The notes under the pieces: model-generated
Seen by the model: the letters and a program-made list of their open reading frames with translations, nothing else
Databases searched by the model: none
What the model was told of the DNA's origin: nothing
In this document: piece after piece, positions 23,370-35,187 of the stretch
Position numbering within the stretch: position 1 is the first letter of the stretch
Layout of the letters: every line of letters starts with the position of its first letter
Assembly: GCA_017979445.1 (NCBI GenBank)
Contig: CM030711.1
Location: 5,301,221 to 5,365,220 of the forward strand
Direction: 5' to 3'
Length of the DNA: 64,000 bases
From: Akebia trifoliata
Lineage: Eukaryota > Streptophyta > Magnoliopsida > Ranunculales > Lardizabalaceae
Program-made: the position numbers and the translations under genes

Positions 23370-23744
23370 AACGGCTATCATTAATGTAATCATGTCACCT
23401 GATTTTTTTTTTTCCTTCTCTCCATCAATGGTAATGATGTTCTTTGCTCCCTGTTTAACTGGTTGGTGGAGTCCCTTAATGGGTTACACAACCAATTATG
23501 GGTTCTAATTGTGTAATTTGTTAAGAACTAAAGAGTAAGCTCTCGGATCTTTTCCTGCTGTGTAGAAGCAATATACTCCACTCTCTAAAGAAAAGTGAAA
23601 AATTACTCGATGTCTATTAAAGTTGCTTCTCAATTTATTTGTTATTGATGGCAGTGGTTTTGTATTTCAGAAAAATAATTAAAAATGACCCATTTTTTTC
23701 ATTTATAAATTTAGGAAAAAAAATATTTTTTTATATTACAAAAT

Positions 23745-23940
23745 CAAGAAAAAACGACTGTTTATGGCAGTCGTTTTTACCGATTGTCAAAGACTGTCGT
23801 TTTTTTTCCGACTATTACTGTCGTTTTTACCGACTGTCAAAGACCGTCGTTTTTTCCGACTGTCGAAGACAGTCGCAATTTAAAAACCACTCCTTTTAAA
23901 ACGACCCCTATTCCGACTGTAGGGACAGTCGTTTTTTGCG
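23745..23940. repeat. right subterminal repeats of CACTA-1
   Basis: At least six ACGACTGT/GACAGTCGT-type motifs occur within 190 bp in direct and inverted order, for example GACTGTCAAAGACNGTCGTT units. The left end has a shorter set at about 15757-15812. Such arrays are transposase-binding zones in characterised CACTA elements. Confidence 0.8.
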
Positions 23941-24879
23941 CAATATGACGTAGTGTCAACTATCTTGATGTGACAAGTTTGGAACCGTAGATTTGTATGT
24001 CTCAAGATACACAGTTCCCTCGTGATACAAATTTTTATGGGGAAGTGCAGTTTTGTATTCCGAGGCATATAGATCCATAGATCTTGAACTTGTCACGTCA
24101 GGAGAGTTGATTGAGTGTGCCACGTGGGGTAGTCAGGTTATCATGATTCTTTCAAGTAAACCCTTATGTTTCCTAAATGACTTAGTTCAAAAATTTATGC
24201 TAACTGCAATTCTCCACCATTTTGGGAAGAAATGACAGGTCGAATTTACTAGCATGGACTTTTTATCATTCAAAAATAAATGGCAAATCATTTTACCTAA
24301 TTGTTTCTTGACATTCCATGGGATGAAAAGTAAGGATAGAAAATACAACATAATCGATCATCATGCGTAGTCTAGAACTCCATAACTCTAGGATTTTTTT
24401 TAATGCTAAGCAAACAAAGAAAATTGTATTAATAAAAGAAAGGGAAAATCCCATTACATATATAGATCTAATACAAGGCAAACCCAACCGTTCTCCCAAA
24501 TAAATCTTTCTTACAATTAAGGGGAGACTTTCATCAGAATAAAAAAAAAAGTCGACGAATTAGGCCATGATAGCATAGTTTTACAAGCCTCCTGCTACAA
24601 AGTTTCCTTCTCCATAAACGCAACGCACATCCCTTCTGATTTTATTAAGGATTCTTCTACATTTGAACATAATGTTCTCCATCATCCAAGGAAATCCTCT
24701 GATCCCTTGTTCTTTGGCCCTGGATCACACTTATATTCATTCCCCAGCAAAATTTAACTTCAGCCAACCCGGGTCTGGTTTGGACCAAGAAATTGAACCT
24801 TTGGTTCTTTAGCTTCGATAAAGTGTAAAGAAATGGATGAACACCAATCAGGATTTGCATTGATATGAACAACAAACAC

Positions 24880-25390
24880 TAGGGGTGCAGCTTGGTCTAG
24901 TTCAAAACAAGAACCGAACCAAACAGATAACTTTGAGGTGGTTTGGTTCGGTTTAGAACAAGTTGTGATTCAGTTCTGGGTTTCGAAAATAGAGAACTGA
25001 TCAATTTGATTTGGTTCTTGAATCAAGTTTGTATAGAACCAAACCAAACCGAGAACCGAACCCTTATACAATAAATAAATATATATGTATATACTACTTA
25101 TTATGAATTATTTTAAGAGTTGGGACATAGATTAATAATATTTTATGGATAAACTAATAACTTTTTTATGGATAAATTAGTGATTTACTGTATGAATTTT
25201 TTTGTTTATTACATTTATTTTTTCATTAAAAAATGTACTTAAAATTTATAGAATATTAGCAATTTGTAGAATTGAACCGAACAGAATTTATTTCGGTTTG
25301 GGTTGGTTTGATTCCAATGGAACTGACCTATATCGGTTTGGTTCCAATTTGATCTCAAGCCAAACCAAACCGAACCAAGTTGCACACCTC
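24880..25390. mobile_element. hAT-2, 511-bp non-autonomous hAT-type element
   Basis: Starts TAGGGGTGCAGCTTGG and ends CCAAGTTGCACACCTC. Flanks ACAAACAC (24872-24879) and ACAAGCAC (25391-25398) form an 8-bp target duplication with one mismatch. The arms are filled with AACCGAACC/GGTTCGGTT repeats. The homologous spacer at about 32310 reads AACAACAAACACAGCATAAG with no insertion. Confidence 0.85.
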
Positions 25391-25600
25391 ACAAGCACAA
25401 CATAAGTCTGAAATGGGAATAAAGAATAAGAAAACAAAAGATGAATGATCCCTTAGTGACACAAAGGCTCCAGGGCTTAGATATAAAATTTAGTCATAAA
25501 TTTTGAGATAACAAAGATATGGTACATTATTTTAAAACGATTTTGCCTTAAGTTTTATATTCGTTCTCAATTTGTAACCATTTTGTTCTATTATCTACAT

Positions 25601-25724
25601 GAACCGTGATAATCTAACTACCTCACATGGCAAACTCAATCGAGGAGCATAGATCTATGGTTCCCGAACTTGTCATGTCAATTGATTGAGTATGCCACAT
25701 GGGGTAGTTAGATTATCACAACTC
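25601..25724. mobile_element. 124-bp Mutator-like MITE
   Basis: Termini share GTGATAATCTAACTACC in inverted orientation. Flanks TATCTACAT (25592-25600) and TATCTATAT (25725-25733) are a 9-bp target duplication with one mismatch. It is the same family as the MITE broken by CACTA-1. The sites at about 32520 and 45955 are uninterrupted. Confidence 0.75.
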
Positions 25725-25890
25725 TATCTATATAGTTGAATCAAAAGTGTGCATCAATAAATTTTCTTTTTTGTTTTTATATTACTACGTTACTAGTCAT
25801 GTGACACAAAATTAAAAACACAGAATCACTTATAATGAATCTTATAATTTAATCCTTTACTTTCTTGGAGCAAAAAAAATCTACTTAAAA

Positions 25891-26235
25891 GTAGGGGAGT
25901 CAATTGAGGCTGTCGCCAACTAGCCCAATCAGTCCCGCCCGAAAAAATGAAGGCTAGGACCTTTGTATAGAGCCCGCAAAGGAAGGGCCTGCTGTAATAA
26001 TTTTCAGTCTGTTAAATCCGGTTTGGCATAGGGTCTTATAGTAACCATTCCTACCTGAACCGCTAGTTAATCTTTTAAAAATATTTAATTAATTGAAAAA
26101 TGCATTTTTTTCATTAAAAATATTGAATTTTAGTGATTTTATTGGGCTGAGTGTAGCTCAAGTCAAGCTTGTCCCATTAAGACCGGGCTAGGGGTTAATC
26201 GATTTAGGCCCGATAATAATATAAGGCTAGTCTAG
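25891..26235. mobile_element. truncated hAT-type element, TAGGGGAGTCAA family
   Basis: Begins TAGGGGAGTCAATTGAGG and matches 32657-33000, but lacks the right terminus. It is joined directly to downstream spacer sequence (GGAAGGTGGAGGGCATG). Related truncated pieces start near 46091 and 46790. Confidence 0.6.
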
Positions 26236-27377
26236 ATGGGGAAGGTGGAGGGCATGCACAAATCATGAAAGAGAGGCATGCACCATATATTTATATTAAG
26301 AGTCCGGATCCTATATGCGCCCAGGGTGGAGGATTGAAACAGCCATGTAAGCCCCAATCCAAGGAAATTTTAAGAAGGAGATATTTCCTGACTCCATCGA
26401 TGCCTCAAATAGAAAGATTTAATTTTGTTTAAATGTATAAAGATGATCATTTTAATTGCTACAAAACATTTCTTGGGATAAAATAGTGATCCAGACATGC
26501 GAACATGTCTAACTTGAACACCATTAAACAAAATTAAGCCCCAAGGTAAAAGTCTTATAATCGTTAGATTCCAAATTATTAATCATTAATCATGGGGTGC
26601 TTTATGACATGATGAACAGACGAAAGCATCTCTATAATACTTTTTCCCAATAGTTCCTTGTAACTTTTTTAGAAGGTTAAGAAAGTACTATATCAAAAAG
26701 ACAGTAAAATCACTCTATTTAATTTGAGACTTTAATGGACGTCAATTTTCAAGGCTTTTGATCTAGATTTTTTGTAATCTAATCTTAGACCATGAAGCCT
26801 AGATGGATGAGGTGTTTTTATGTATTTATTTTTCAATCTAGTGCTCTCTCGACTATAGGAAAAACGGGCCATAGAGAATCTATTCTTGCAGAGATTAGTT
26901 TTTTTATTTTATTTTATATATATATATATATTTAAAATGTCTTGATGCAACTAGAATCCTGTGAAGTCTAATTCGAGTCCGACAATAGGGTGTTTGGAGA
27001 ATCAAAAATCCAGTGAAACTTTGTTTGAATTTGACGATGGAGTGTTTGGACTGAGTCGATTAACATGCATGAGCAGGTAGCAATTAATGTCTAGTATCTT
27101 TTGAGTTTGATCTTTGCATTAATGCAAGAGTAAAGGATTGGAGATTGCATTATGAGTTCATGTCAAAGAAATGTACTAGGTTCTTGAACCAGGAATTGAA
27201 AAAAGAGCCATAAAGGGGGGTATTTCCCAAACCTTCGGAGGTGCTATCGAATAAAAAAATGTGAATTTTCTAAGAATCAAGCTAGCTGGACCATTTTTAT
27301 ATTGTTTAGACTTTTCTTAATTAGTTGTTAAAATTAGTTTGTGTCGAATAAAATAGTTGGAGGTTAGAAAAATATAA

Positions 27378-27545
27378 GAGTCGTGCTGGAGTAAACATCA
27401 TTGGGGACAATGGTGTGCACAAAACCTTAGACGCTTCTCACTTGTATCTTGATGAAAAGCATCTATGGTTCTATCTATATATATCACATCCAAGTTAGCA
27501 ATGTCTGCAACAATGTCAATCTCAATGTTACTTCAGCATTCGTCC
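27378..27545. mobile_element. 168-bp Mutator-like MITE, family shared with 49302-49412
   Basis: Starts GAGTCGTGCTGGAGTAA and ends TTACTTCAGCATTCGTCC. The right 9-bp flank TACATATAA resembles the left flank AAAATATAA. The empty site TAAATATAA at 55252-55260 joins the flanks directly. Confidence 0.75.
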
Positions 27546-28307
27546 TACATATAAATGGTTGGGGGTTGAATAGAATTGAAACTCTATATATAAGACTTCG
27601 CTGGTTCATTTTGAGAAGAAGATAATTTGATTTTAGGCTTGTGAGTAGAGCTATTGTTTTTGAGAAAAGACCATTTTTGGAATGGAGTGATTCTCCATGA
27701 TTCGTTTTGGACAGATCCACAGTAGGTCAAGTTGAGCTCTAAATTTTAATCAATGCTCGCAAATTCGTCAAATTCAGCTTCCGAAATGGTAATTCAGCCT
27801 TCTTAAATTCTATCCCCACGTTATTTTTTTTTTCTTATTTTGAATTAAAGTTATGTCATAAGAACACTTTTCAGCATTTGGTGGGGGATTTGGTTTTATT
27901 TTTCTTTTTTCGATATCGTTGGGTTTCCCCACATGACCAAAGGGAGAAAGTATGGCTATAAAGATGGCCAAGTACGGGGTAATTTTTAAGTGTTTTTTGT
28001 TTGTTTGTTGTTGGAGACCACTCCTCGCAAGCTTTCTGCTATTATACTTGTAATTGTGCAAGGCTTTAGCCTTTGGTATTAATCAAGGGCACCGATCCTT
28101 CAAAGGGAACACTGATGCAAAGTCTTTGAGATATAATAACTAACACAGTATTAAATACTTAATGAGTAGGATTTGTGAAAATTTTAATTGATTGTAAGCG
28201 AAACGACGGAATGAAAGACAAACTAGAAACCAGTTCCATAGATTATCTACGGAAGACTCAGTGGCACATAATCACTTGCTATAATATCTCCGTCATATGT
28301 TATTTGG

Positions 28308-29082
28308 CTAGAATTGTGCCTGGAGGCCATCAACTATGCTCTTATCAACTTGAAAGGCCTTTGTGAGAACTTCAGTTGGGATGGGCTCTTTTGATCCAAA
28401 CACGGCATTAGCTATAGTGATGACACCAGGGTTCTGGCTGCTCAAGGCGGCAATTGCAACGGCATTTCCATATCCAACATTGCGTTGGAAGTGAATGAGA
28501 CCGACTGGGAAAACAAATACATCTCCCTTTTGAAGGACTTTGGTGATGAGCCGGTTTTCAGGATTGGAGGTCACGAAGCCAACCGAGAGCGTGCCTTCGA
28601 GGACCGTCAGGATCTCACTTGCACGAGGGTGCGTGTGTGGAGGGTTAACACCCAATGGCGCGTAGTCTATGCGTGCCATGGAGATTCCAAGAGTGTTGAG
28701 TCCAAGTATCTGAGCTACATTTACTGGGGTAACCCTAGATCCTTGAGGGTTCGATGTGTTGCCTTGTATGTGGAGCCCAGTAAAGAAAAAATCATTGGCT
28801 TGAGCGAGCTTTGGATCCTTACAGAGCTTACCATTCACTAGTGCTGCAAAGAACCATATGATAATTGAGAAATAAAACAGTATTACTTATAAACAACACG
28901 ATTAAGTAAAAAAGTAAAAACCAACCAAAAATATCTCTCTCAGTGCAACTTCACAAAGATAGCATACCAGAGCTGCTTGGGTCTGCGATGCAGAAGTCCT
29001 GCAAGGGACTAGGCTCAAAGGCAATGACAAAAGAGCAAGTGAAAGCTAGCAGTACTCCCAACAAAAGAATGTGGTTTGCCAT
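28308..29082 (-). CDS. germin-like protein GLP2, two exons
   Basis: Secreted cupin of the germin-like family, 216 residues. Exons are 28968-29082 and 28308-28843 with GT-AG borders and the same phase-1 junction as GLP1. Signal peptide residues 1 to about 21 ([20 protein letters not shown]). Cys31/Cys46 form the likely disulfide and Asn67 (NTS) is a glycosylation site. Box 1 is [11 protein letters not shown] (His108, His110, Glu115). Box 2 is [16 protein letters not shown] (His156), so the metal site is complete. It differs from GLP3 at only seven residues. One of these is Leu at the otherwise Pro-containing motif ([10 protein letters not shown] versus [10 protein letters not shown]), a position conserved as Pro in GLP1 and GLP3. 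Expression is probably from the TATA box at 29187-29194. Confidence 0.95.
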
Positions 29083-29186
29083 ATTTGAAACCTTTTTTCT
29101 AATCTGTCGTAGAAAAAGAGCAAAATAAACTTAACAAAAGAAGGCAAAATAGCTGGAGTTATGAAATAAGCTAGATTTGTGTACTC

Positions 29187-29194
29187 TATATATA
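29187..29194 (-). promoter_or_regulatory. TATA box of GLP2
   Basis: TATATATA in CTATATATAGAG on the minus strand, about 105 bp upstream of the start codon; identical to the GLP3 promoter. Confidence 0.75.
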
Positions 29195-30740
29195 GAGGTA
29201 GGTTGATATGAAAGTATAGAAGAAATTAATAGTTATTTTATGAGGTGGCCGTCCAAATACATTGACTAGGTCTTTGTTTCATGAATCCGACCCCTCTCCA
29301 AGTTAATGCAATTAGCCTTTCTAGCCGACCTTATTCATTCCTTTAGATTCATTTAATATTTTAAGTTATCTTATTACACTATATCTATAGGAAGTATGAC
29401 TCATTCAATCTAGATTCTAGAGGACAAACATTAGCCCCATGTTTTTTTATTATATAAAACTGTGTTATTATATACAAATATTTGCTCCCTAAGGTAGGAA
29501 GAAGAAGCCACAAAATCCATCGTAGAAGCAAGTATGTTTCAAGTTGGCCAATCGAATATTGTCATGTGGAGCCCATCATTTTGGTGTTCTTGCTAAGGAC
29601 CAAAAATTAGCATGACTCGTGATTTCTAGTTATAATCATAAATTTCGAGCATTTCTCACCTGTGTTTTTTAGTCGTCCTTATCCAGTTGGACCAAAATCC
29701 ATTTCAAGCTTTGGTGATGATGGAGGAGGATTTAGATGAAGAATTGTTACGATCCTAGATCACAAATAAGAGAAAAATAAATTATAGAAATAGAGAAGCC
29801 AATTCGAGGATACCAAACCTCCTAAGTTAAATAAGAACAATGAAAATTCATCTTAGGACTCTAAAATGAGCATTACAATTTATTAGCATTTTCTTCCTGT
29901 AAATAAGAAAACTATTAGAAAATCAACTAGGTTGTGCTAAGCCAAGAAGTGGGAATCATAGAGAGATCATGGTAATGGTATGATTATGGGAGATATTTTG
30001 AAGGATTTGTTAGGATTTTTGGGCTAGTAAAGGAAGGTTGAGATGATAAGGATAGTTCTTGTATGGATAAGGGGTTGGAATTGTGGAGAAAGATAGAATT
30101 CAAATTTCGAAACTCCGTTTTTCAAATAGTGTAGAAACACACTAGCCAAAGACTCATAACCAAGAAAAAGAAGAAGAACAATTAAAATGAGGAAAAGAAA
30201 AATACTAAGTTAATTCAAAATGCAATTTTACAAGTTGTAAATAAGAACTCCACTTATACAAGATATGAAATTTAAAGCAAAATCCACAAGTATGAATCGA
30301 AGTAATGTTGAAAACGATGTTTTCTGACTCATCTACCTCAAAACAACGAGTTCAATAACTAATGCATTGAGACACCTCAATTCAAATTCAAACTCATACT
30401 CAAGTTCAAACATTAATGGGTACAAGAATAAAACACAAGAGTGCAGCCAGGTATTCTAGCCAGCGCACGATCTACTAGGCTTGTACAATGGGGTAAATTA
30501 TGTGATGAAACCTGTTCAAGCATTGGGATATAAAACCCCACTTAAAATAAGGCAAGTTATTCAAATTTTGAAAAGCAAAAACAAGCTTAACAAAAGTCAC
30601 CGTTTTGAGATCACTAGTCATCATCATCTCTAATATAGAAAGAGATTTAAAGCTAGTGGATATGTAGTTGAGGAAGGAAGAAGTCCAGAATTATTCATGA
30701 AGTTGCATGCCGTCCAAACATATTTGACATCTTCTTGGTT

Positions 30741-30864
30741 TTTTTTTTTTTTTGATTTATAAGCTAGGGTTAAAGGGACCCTACCCTGAAAAACACTGCT
30801 AACGAGTCTACATAAAAATTAAATCTTCCTCTATGATTCTTACTAGATCTTGAGGAACATTACT
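30741..30864 (-). mobile_element. short 5'-truncated LINE/retroposon insertion
   Basis: A 124-bp insert beginning with a T run (poly-A on the minus strand) and flanked by CATCTTCTTGGTT at 30728-30740 and 30865-30877, a perfect 13-bp target duplication. The homologous sites at about 14630 and 52503 lack it. The inner sequence AGCTAGGGTTAAAGGGAC resembles 59375-59400, so it is the 3' end of the same LINE family. Confidence 0.85.
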
Positions 30865-32656
30865 CATCTTCTTGGTTAATTTCTTGAATAAGCTGCTTCT
30901 GAAGAAACCATATAAATTTGCATTCTATACTCGATTCAATGTTTTAAGATAGATTGGGGTACAACTAAGAATGACACAATCATTCCCATATTACATGTTT
31001 TTGGAGAGCCGTCTTTCCCTCCTTAATTAGGAGAGGTGCTATGGGCAATCTAAGTTTTACTTATTTCACCGAAATTAAAATTAAAAATAAATGGTGAAAT
31101 ACCATATCGTCTGCAAAATATGATGAAATTCCGAGTCCAGTACACTATTCATATTAATTCCAAAAACATGCATGAATCATTTTTTAGCGAATTTGATGGT
31201 AGATATTTTTAATTCAAAGAGACGAACTCGTTAATAAATTACCTACAGATTCACCATTAAAAAATAAGGATATTTTGTCTTAAAATTTATCAACGAATTT
31301 GTCACTTTAATATTAGAGAATTCGTCACTTTAAAATTAAGGATATTTTGAATTTAAATTTACCAACTAATTCGTTACTTTAATACCAGCAAATTCATCAC
31401 TTTAAATTAAAAATACCTACTAGCGAACTGTCTAATTTTTTTTTAAGGTTTATGTTTGTTAGATTTAGGATTTTATATGAGCTAATCTTAATGGTAGACA
31501 GCTGCTGAAGTTGTTTCAATGTGTTATGACACTTTGTAAATGTTGAGATAATAACTCGAACAAAACTTTTGTAATGTATTAATAGTGTGTTTTAATATTT
31601 AATGAAGGTGTAATAAACTATTTAAGATATTGGGGGTGTAATAAGAAAATGTTGCCGTGCCAATAATACCTCTCAACATAGATAATATATGGTGCACCTT
31701 CCTAACTTTTCACATAAACTCATATTTTTCCTTAATACTTTGGTAAAAAATTTATGCAAACTCCAAATCTCCACCGTTTAGGGAAGAAATGACAGTTCAC
31801 ATTTACAAGGTGGATTATTTTAAGATAACCATCCTTATCATTCAAAAATAAGTTGCAAATCGGTTTACCTAATTATTTCTCGACATTCCATGGGATACAA
31901 AGTAAGAATAGAAAATACAACATAAGTGCCCGCTCCAACGTTGGCCCCACTTCTTTCGAGTTAGATCCACCTGACAGGAATTATGAAAAACCTTCCCAAC
32001 TAAAGATCATCTTTTTAGTAGGAATTTTAGCTTTCCAAATGGCTGCCCAGATCGGATCCTCCATACCTCTAGTTCTAATAGAATTCCAAGCTCCTTTGGA
32101 TCTCTACCGATGATGCAATTTCCTGCACTAGACCTTCAACTTCCAGCAAGGCTCTTAGAGAAGTATTAGCTCCATCCCTGGACTACCTTTATGCTGTCCC
32201 GCAAAATTTATCTTCAGCTTACCGGGGTCTGGTCTGGTCTGGACCTGCTGCTTCCTTAAAGTATAAAGAAATGTCATGAACAACAATCGGGACTTGGATT
32301 GATATGAACAACAAACACAGCATAAGGCCGGAATGGGAAGGGGAATAAAGAACAATAAAACAAAAGATGGATATATCTGTTAGTGACACAAAGGCTTCAG
32401 GTTTTAAATATAAAATTTTGTCATAAATTTTGGGATAACAAAGATATGGTACATTAATTGAAAACGATTTTGCATAAATATTACAATCTTTTTCAATTTC
32501 TAACCCTTCCTGTAATATTGTCTATATACATTGAACGGAAACTGTGGATCAATAAATTTCCTTTTTTGTTTTTATTGTACTACACATAATCACTTATAAC
32601 GAATCTTATAATTTAATCCTTTCCTTTTGTAGAGAAAAAAATAATCTTCTTAAAAG

Positions 32657-33033
32657 TAGCGGTGTCAATAGAGGATGTCAGCCCGCTAGCTCGACCCGAC
32701 CTGCCCGGTTAGAAACTTTATATAGAGCCTGCAATGGTAGGGCCTGCTTTAATAATTTTTAGTCTGTTAAATCCGGTTTAGGATAGGGCCTTATAATGTC
32801 TAACCCGACCTTAATCTTTTATAAATACTTATAATATATTTAATTATTTGAAAAATATATTTTTTTCATTAAAAATATTGAATTTTAGTCATTTTATTGG
32901 ACCCATGCTCGAGCCCATTAAGACCGGGCTAGGGCTTAGTCGATTTAGGCCGAAAATAGTATAAAGCTAGTTCGGATAGAACCCGACTCTTTATGCTGGG
33001 TTAGGGCCCGACCATGCCACATTGACAACCCTA
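32657..33033. mobile_element. hAT-4, 377-bp non-autonomous hAT-type element
   Basis: Starts TAGCGGTGTCAAT and ends ATTGACAACCCTA, which are inverted with two mismatches. Flanks CTTAAAAG and TTTAAAAT match at six of eight positions. GC-rich arms with CCCGAC/GTCGGG blocks and an AT-rich centre. No ORF. Confidence 0.65.
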
Positions 33034-35187
33034 TTTAAAATTTCACAGGGAATAGAATAAGTAGGTTGTACAGCATTACAGATGGAAGATGGAGGGCATG
33101 TAGAAGTCATGAAAGGGAGGGATGCACCATACATATTTATGTGAGAGTCCTTATCCTATGCGCCTAGGATGGAGGATTGAAACCCGCCCCCCACACCTCA
33201 ACACATGCCACGTAAGCCACAATCCGAGGAAATTTTATGAAAGAGAGATTTAATCAATCCCTAGGTGCATATGATCCAGACTCCATTGATGCCTAAAATA
33301 GTAAGATTTAATTTTTTTTAAAATGAGTTAAGATAATCATTTTAATTACTAAAACTTTTCTTAGGGGTAAAATAGTGATCCATACATGATATCAAGGAAG
33401 CGAATATGTCTAATTTGAAAAACATTAAACAAACTTAAGCCCAAAGGTAAAAGTCTTCTAAACGTTAGATTCCAAATTGTTAATCATTAATGATGGGTTG
33501 CTTTATGACATGATTAGCAGGCGAACGCATCACTATAGCACGTTTTCCCAATAGTTTCTTGTAGCATTTTTAGATGGTCAAGAATGTGCCATGTTGAAAA
33601 GACAATAAAATCAATTTATTTAATTGGGGAGTTTAATGGTCGTCCATATTCAAGGGTTTTGATCTATATATTTTTTAATCTAATCTAAATTATGAATCCT
33701 AAAGGGATGAGGTGTTTTTATTGATTTTTCACTATAGAGCTCTCTTGACTATGGGAAAAGCGCTACGAGAAGCTATAGTGAAAAAAATGCTATAAAGAAT
33801 CCTCAATAAAATTAATGTAATCTCTATAAAAATCCTATTAGGGTTTCATGTAATATTCATCAAAGAATCCTCAATAAAATTAGTTTTCTTCAAGAAATAT
33901 GATTTATTGAGAATTTATTTGATGATTTTTACATGAACTCTACTAGGGTATTTTTAGGGATTACATCAACCAAGATATTAGAAACTAACCTAATATAGAT
34001 ATACTAATCATCTATAATTCCTTTTTGTATAAAGAGGGATTTCAATGGGTATCACGTTGTTCTTTGTGCTGTAACCATCAAGAAACAAATGACCATTCAC
34101 TATGTGAAAAAAGCCTATATTTGACGGTCTCGGTCCGTCAAATATTTTCTTGTAGAATTTTTTTTTGACGGCCCTTAGCTGTCAAATTATTGGAAAATGA
34201 ACTTCAAAAAAAACAAAAAAATTCTCTAGTCTATGACCGTCAAATATGGAGGTTTAAGAAACAATAAGACGGTCATCTAATTTACCAATCACAACAATTG
34301 AAATAGTAATAAAAAATCATAAAACAAAGATCATTCATAGAAACCAAATCTTGACCACCCAAGAAACTCAATTTACATTAAATCCAATTATAAATCAAAC
34401 ACAAAATTTATCATTGCAGTACCAACTAATTCACAAACAGTATTTTCATCTATTCTAGATAGTTTTAAGAGTTAAATTCAGATATTTGAAGATACACCAT
34501 CTACCTGTATCTGTTGAATACAAAAGTCTCAAGCGTAGACAAACCAAGCCTTTGAAACAAACAAAACTTATCATCTTCGACAATCAGGTTGGGTGTACAG
34601 GTTGGATCATAGCTTGTCTGATGAGTAAGGGAAGGGCCGGCCACTGGAGGGAGTTCCCAATAGACATCTAGCACAGATTCGACAAACCTACTGTTCTAAA
34701 ACTGATTGGAAAAAGAAATTGCCTTGTTGCTGTGATTGAAATCATCCCGCATAATTCGTCTACATCCATGGTTCCCCTTCTCCACATAGTTCTTCTACGT
34801 CCACTGCCTTGTCCAAGAACTTGTCCCTTTTCATCCTTATCCTAGCTTCATCATATCCTTAAAGTAGCTGTGTCGACTGCCTGCAAAAAAAAATTATAGT
34901 TCAAGATGATGAAATGAAGCAACCTAAGATTTGAAATCACACCCAACTCATTAGACCCAAAATATTAATGGTTGTTGACTCATGAGATTTCCTTGGTGGG
35001 ACTTTCACATGTTGGGGTCCAAATCCCCGTTTATGCAAGCAATTATAGTTCAGCAGATGCACAGGACCATAGAAAGTAAAGATTCATCCACACCAACACC
35101 ATCCAAAGATGTTTTTCTTATACAGTTTTACTTAAAATAACAATCTGACTTTCATTAAAAAATTTATAAAATAAAAATAAATATTAC

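Larger units (their letters stand above)
15714..23955. mobile_element. CACTA-1: 8.24-kb CACTA transposon carrying gene fragments
   Basis: The element starts CACTACGTCATATTGC at 15714 and ends with the exact reverse complement of these 16 bases at 23955. TCA at 15711-15713 and 23956-23958 is a 3-bp target duplication. CACTA termini and a 3-bp duplication define the CACTA (En/Spm) superfamily. The subterminal zones (15755-15830 and 23750-23935) carry repeated ACGACTGT/ACAGTCGT units in both orientations, which are candidate transposase binding sites. I recognise no TNPA/TNPD-like transposase frame, so it is probably non-autonomous. Between about 15.87 and 23.4 kb it carries exon fragments from at least five recognisable gene families plus one unidentified exon, all in plus orientation, and LINE debris. 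That makes it a Pack-type element. Confidence 0.9.
15672..24149. mobile_element. Mutator-like MITE split by CACTA-1
   Basis: Left part 15672-15713 and right part 23956-24149 form one element of about 233 bp. The terminal inverted repeats of about 42 bp share TGACTACCCC and CACTCAATCA. The flanks TTTCAAATA (15663-15671) and TTTCAAGTA (24150-24158) are a 9-bp target duplication with one mismatch, the length made by Mutator-like transposases. The homologous spacer near 31700-31730 runs through without this element. The rest of the span is CACTA-1. Confidence 0.8.
24159..27757. repeat. duplicated GLP spacer, with nested insertions
   Basis: Diverged copies of this spacer recur at about 31700-33700, 44280-44720, 45610-46900, 47465-49730 and 54940-55560. 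Shared landmarks are CGACATTCCATGGGAT, AACAACAAACAC, GAGTCCGGATCCTATATG and CTCCATTGATGCCT. It contains no gene. Differences between copies are largely explained by the mobile elements listed separately. Confidence 0.8.
27758..30262. repeat. 2.5-kb segment containing GLP2, duplicated at 56.02-58.66 kb
   Basis: From GTCAAATTCAGCTTCCG-type sequence on the left through the GLP gene, its promoter and about 1 kb of 5' flank, this segment aligns with about 56020-58665. Differences are scattered substitutions and small indels, including about 80 extra bases near 56112-56192. High similarity in intron and flanks shows a recent segmental duplication. Confidence 0.9.
30270..34097. repeat. duplicated GLP spacer without a GLP gene
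   Basis: 30270-30640 aligns with about 52050-52420. 30640-31700 aligns with the GLP1 5' flank (14528-15660). 31700-33700 aligns with 24159-26900. Where the GLP1-type gene should start (just left of 30640) there is only unrelated spacer. No ORF of interest occurs. Confidence 0.75.

Noticed and set aside
15714..23955. Annotating the CLC, ENT, ETG1, raffinose synthase and amidase pieces as functional genes
   Set aside because: Each lacks most of its family's domains and several have frameshifts. All lie between CACTA termini.
27810..28061. Minus-strand ORF repeated at 56130-56315 (shares PFGHVGKPNDI)
   Set aside because: Present twice only because the GLP2/GLP3 segment is duplicated. It lies in the 3' flank, and its end differs between copies.
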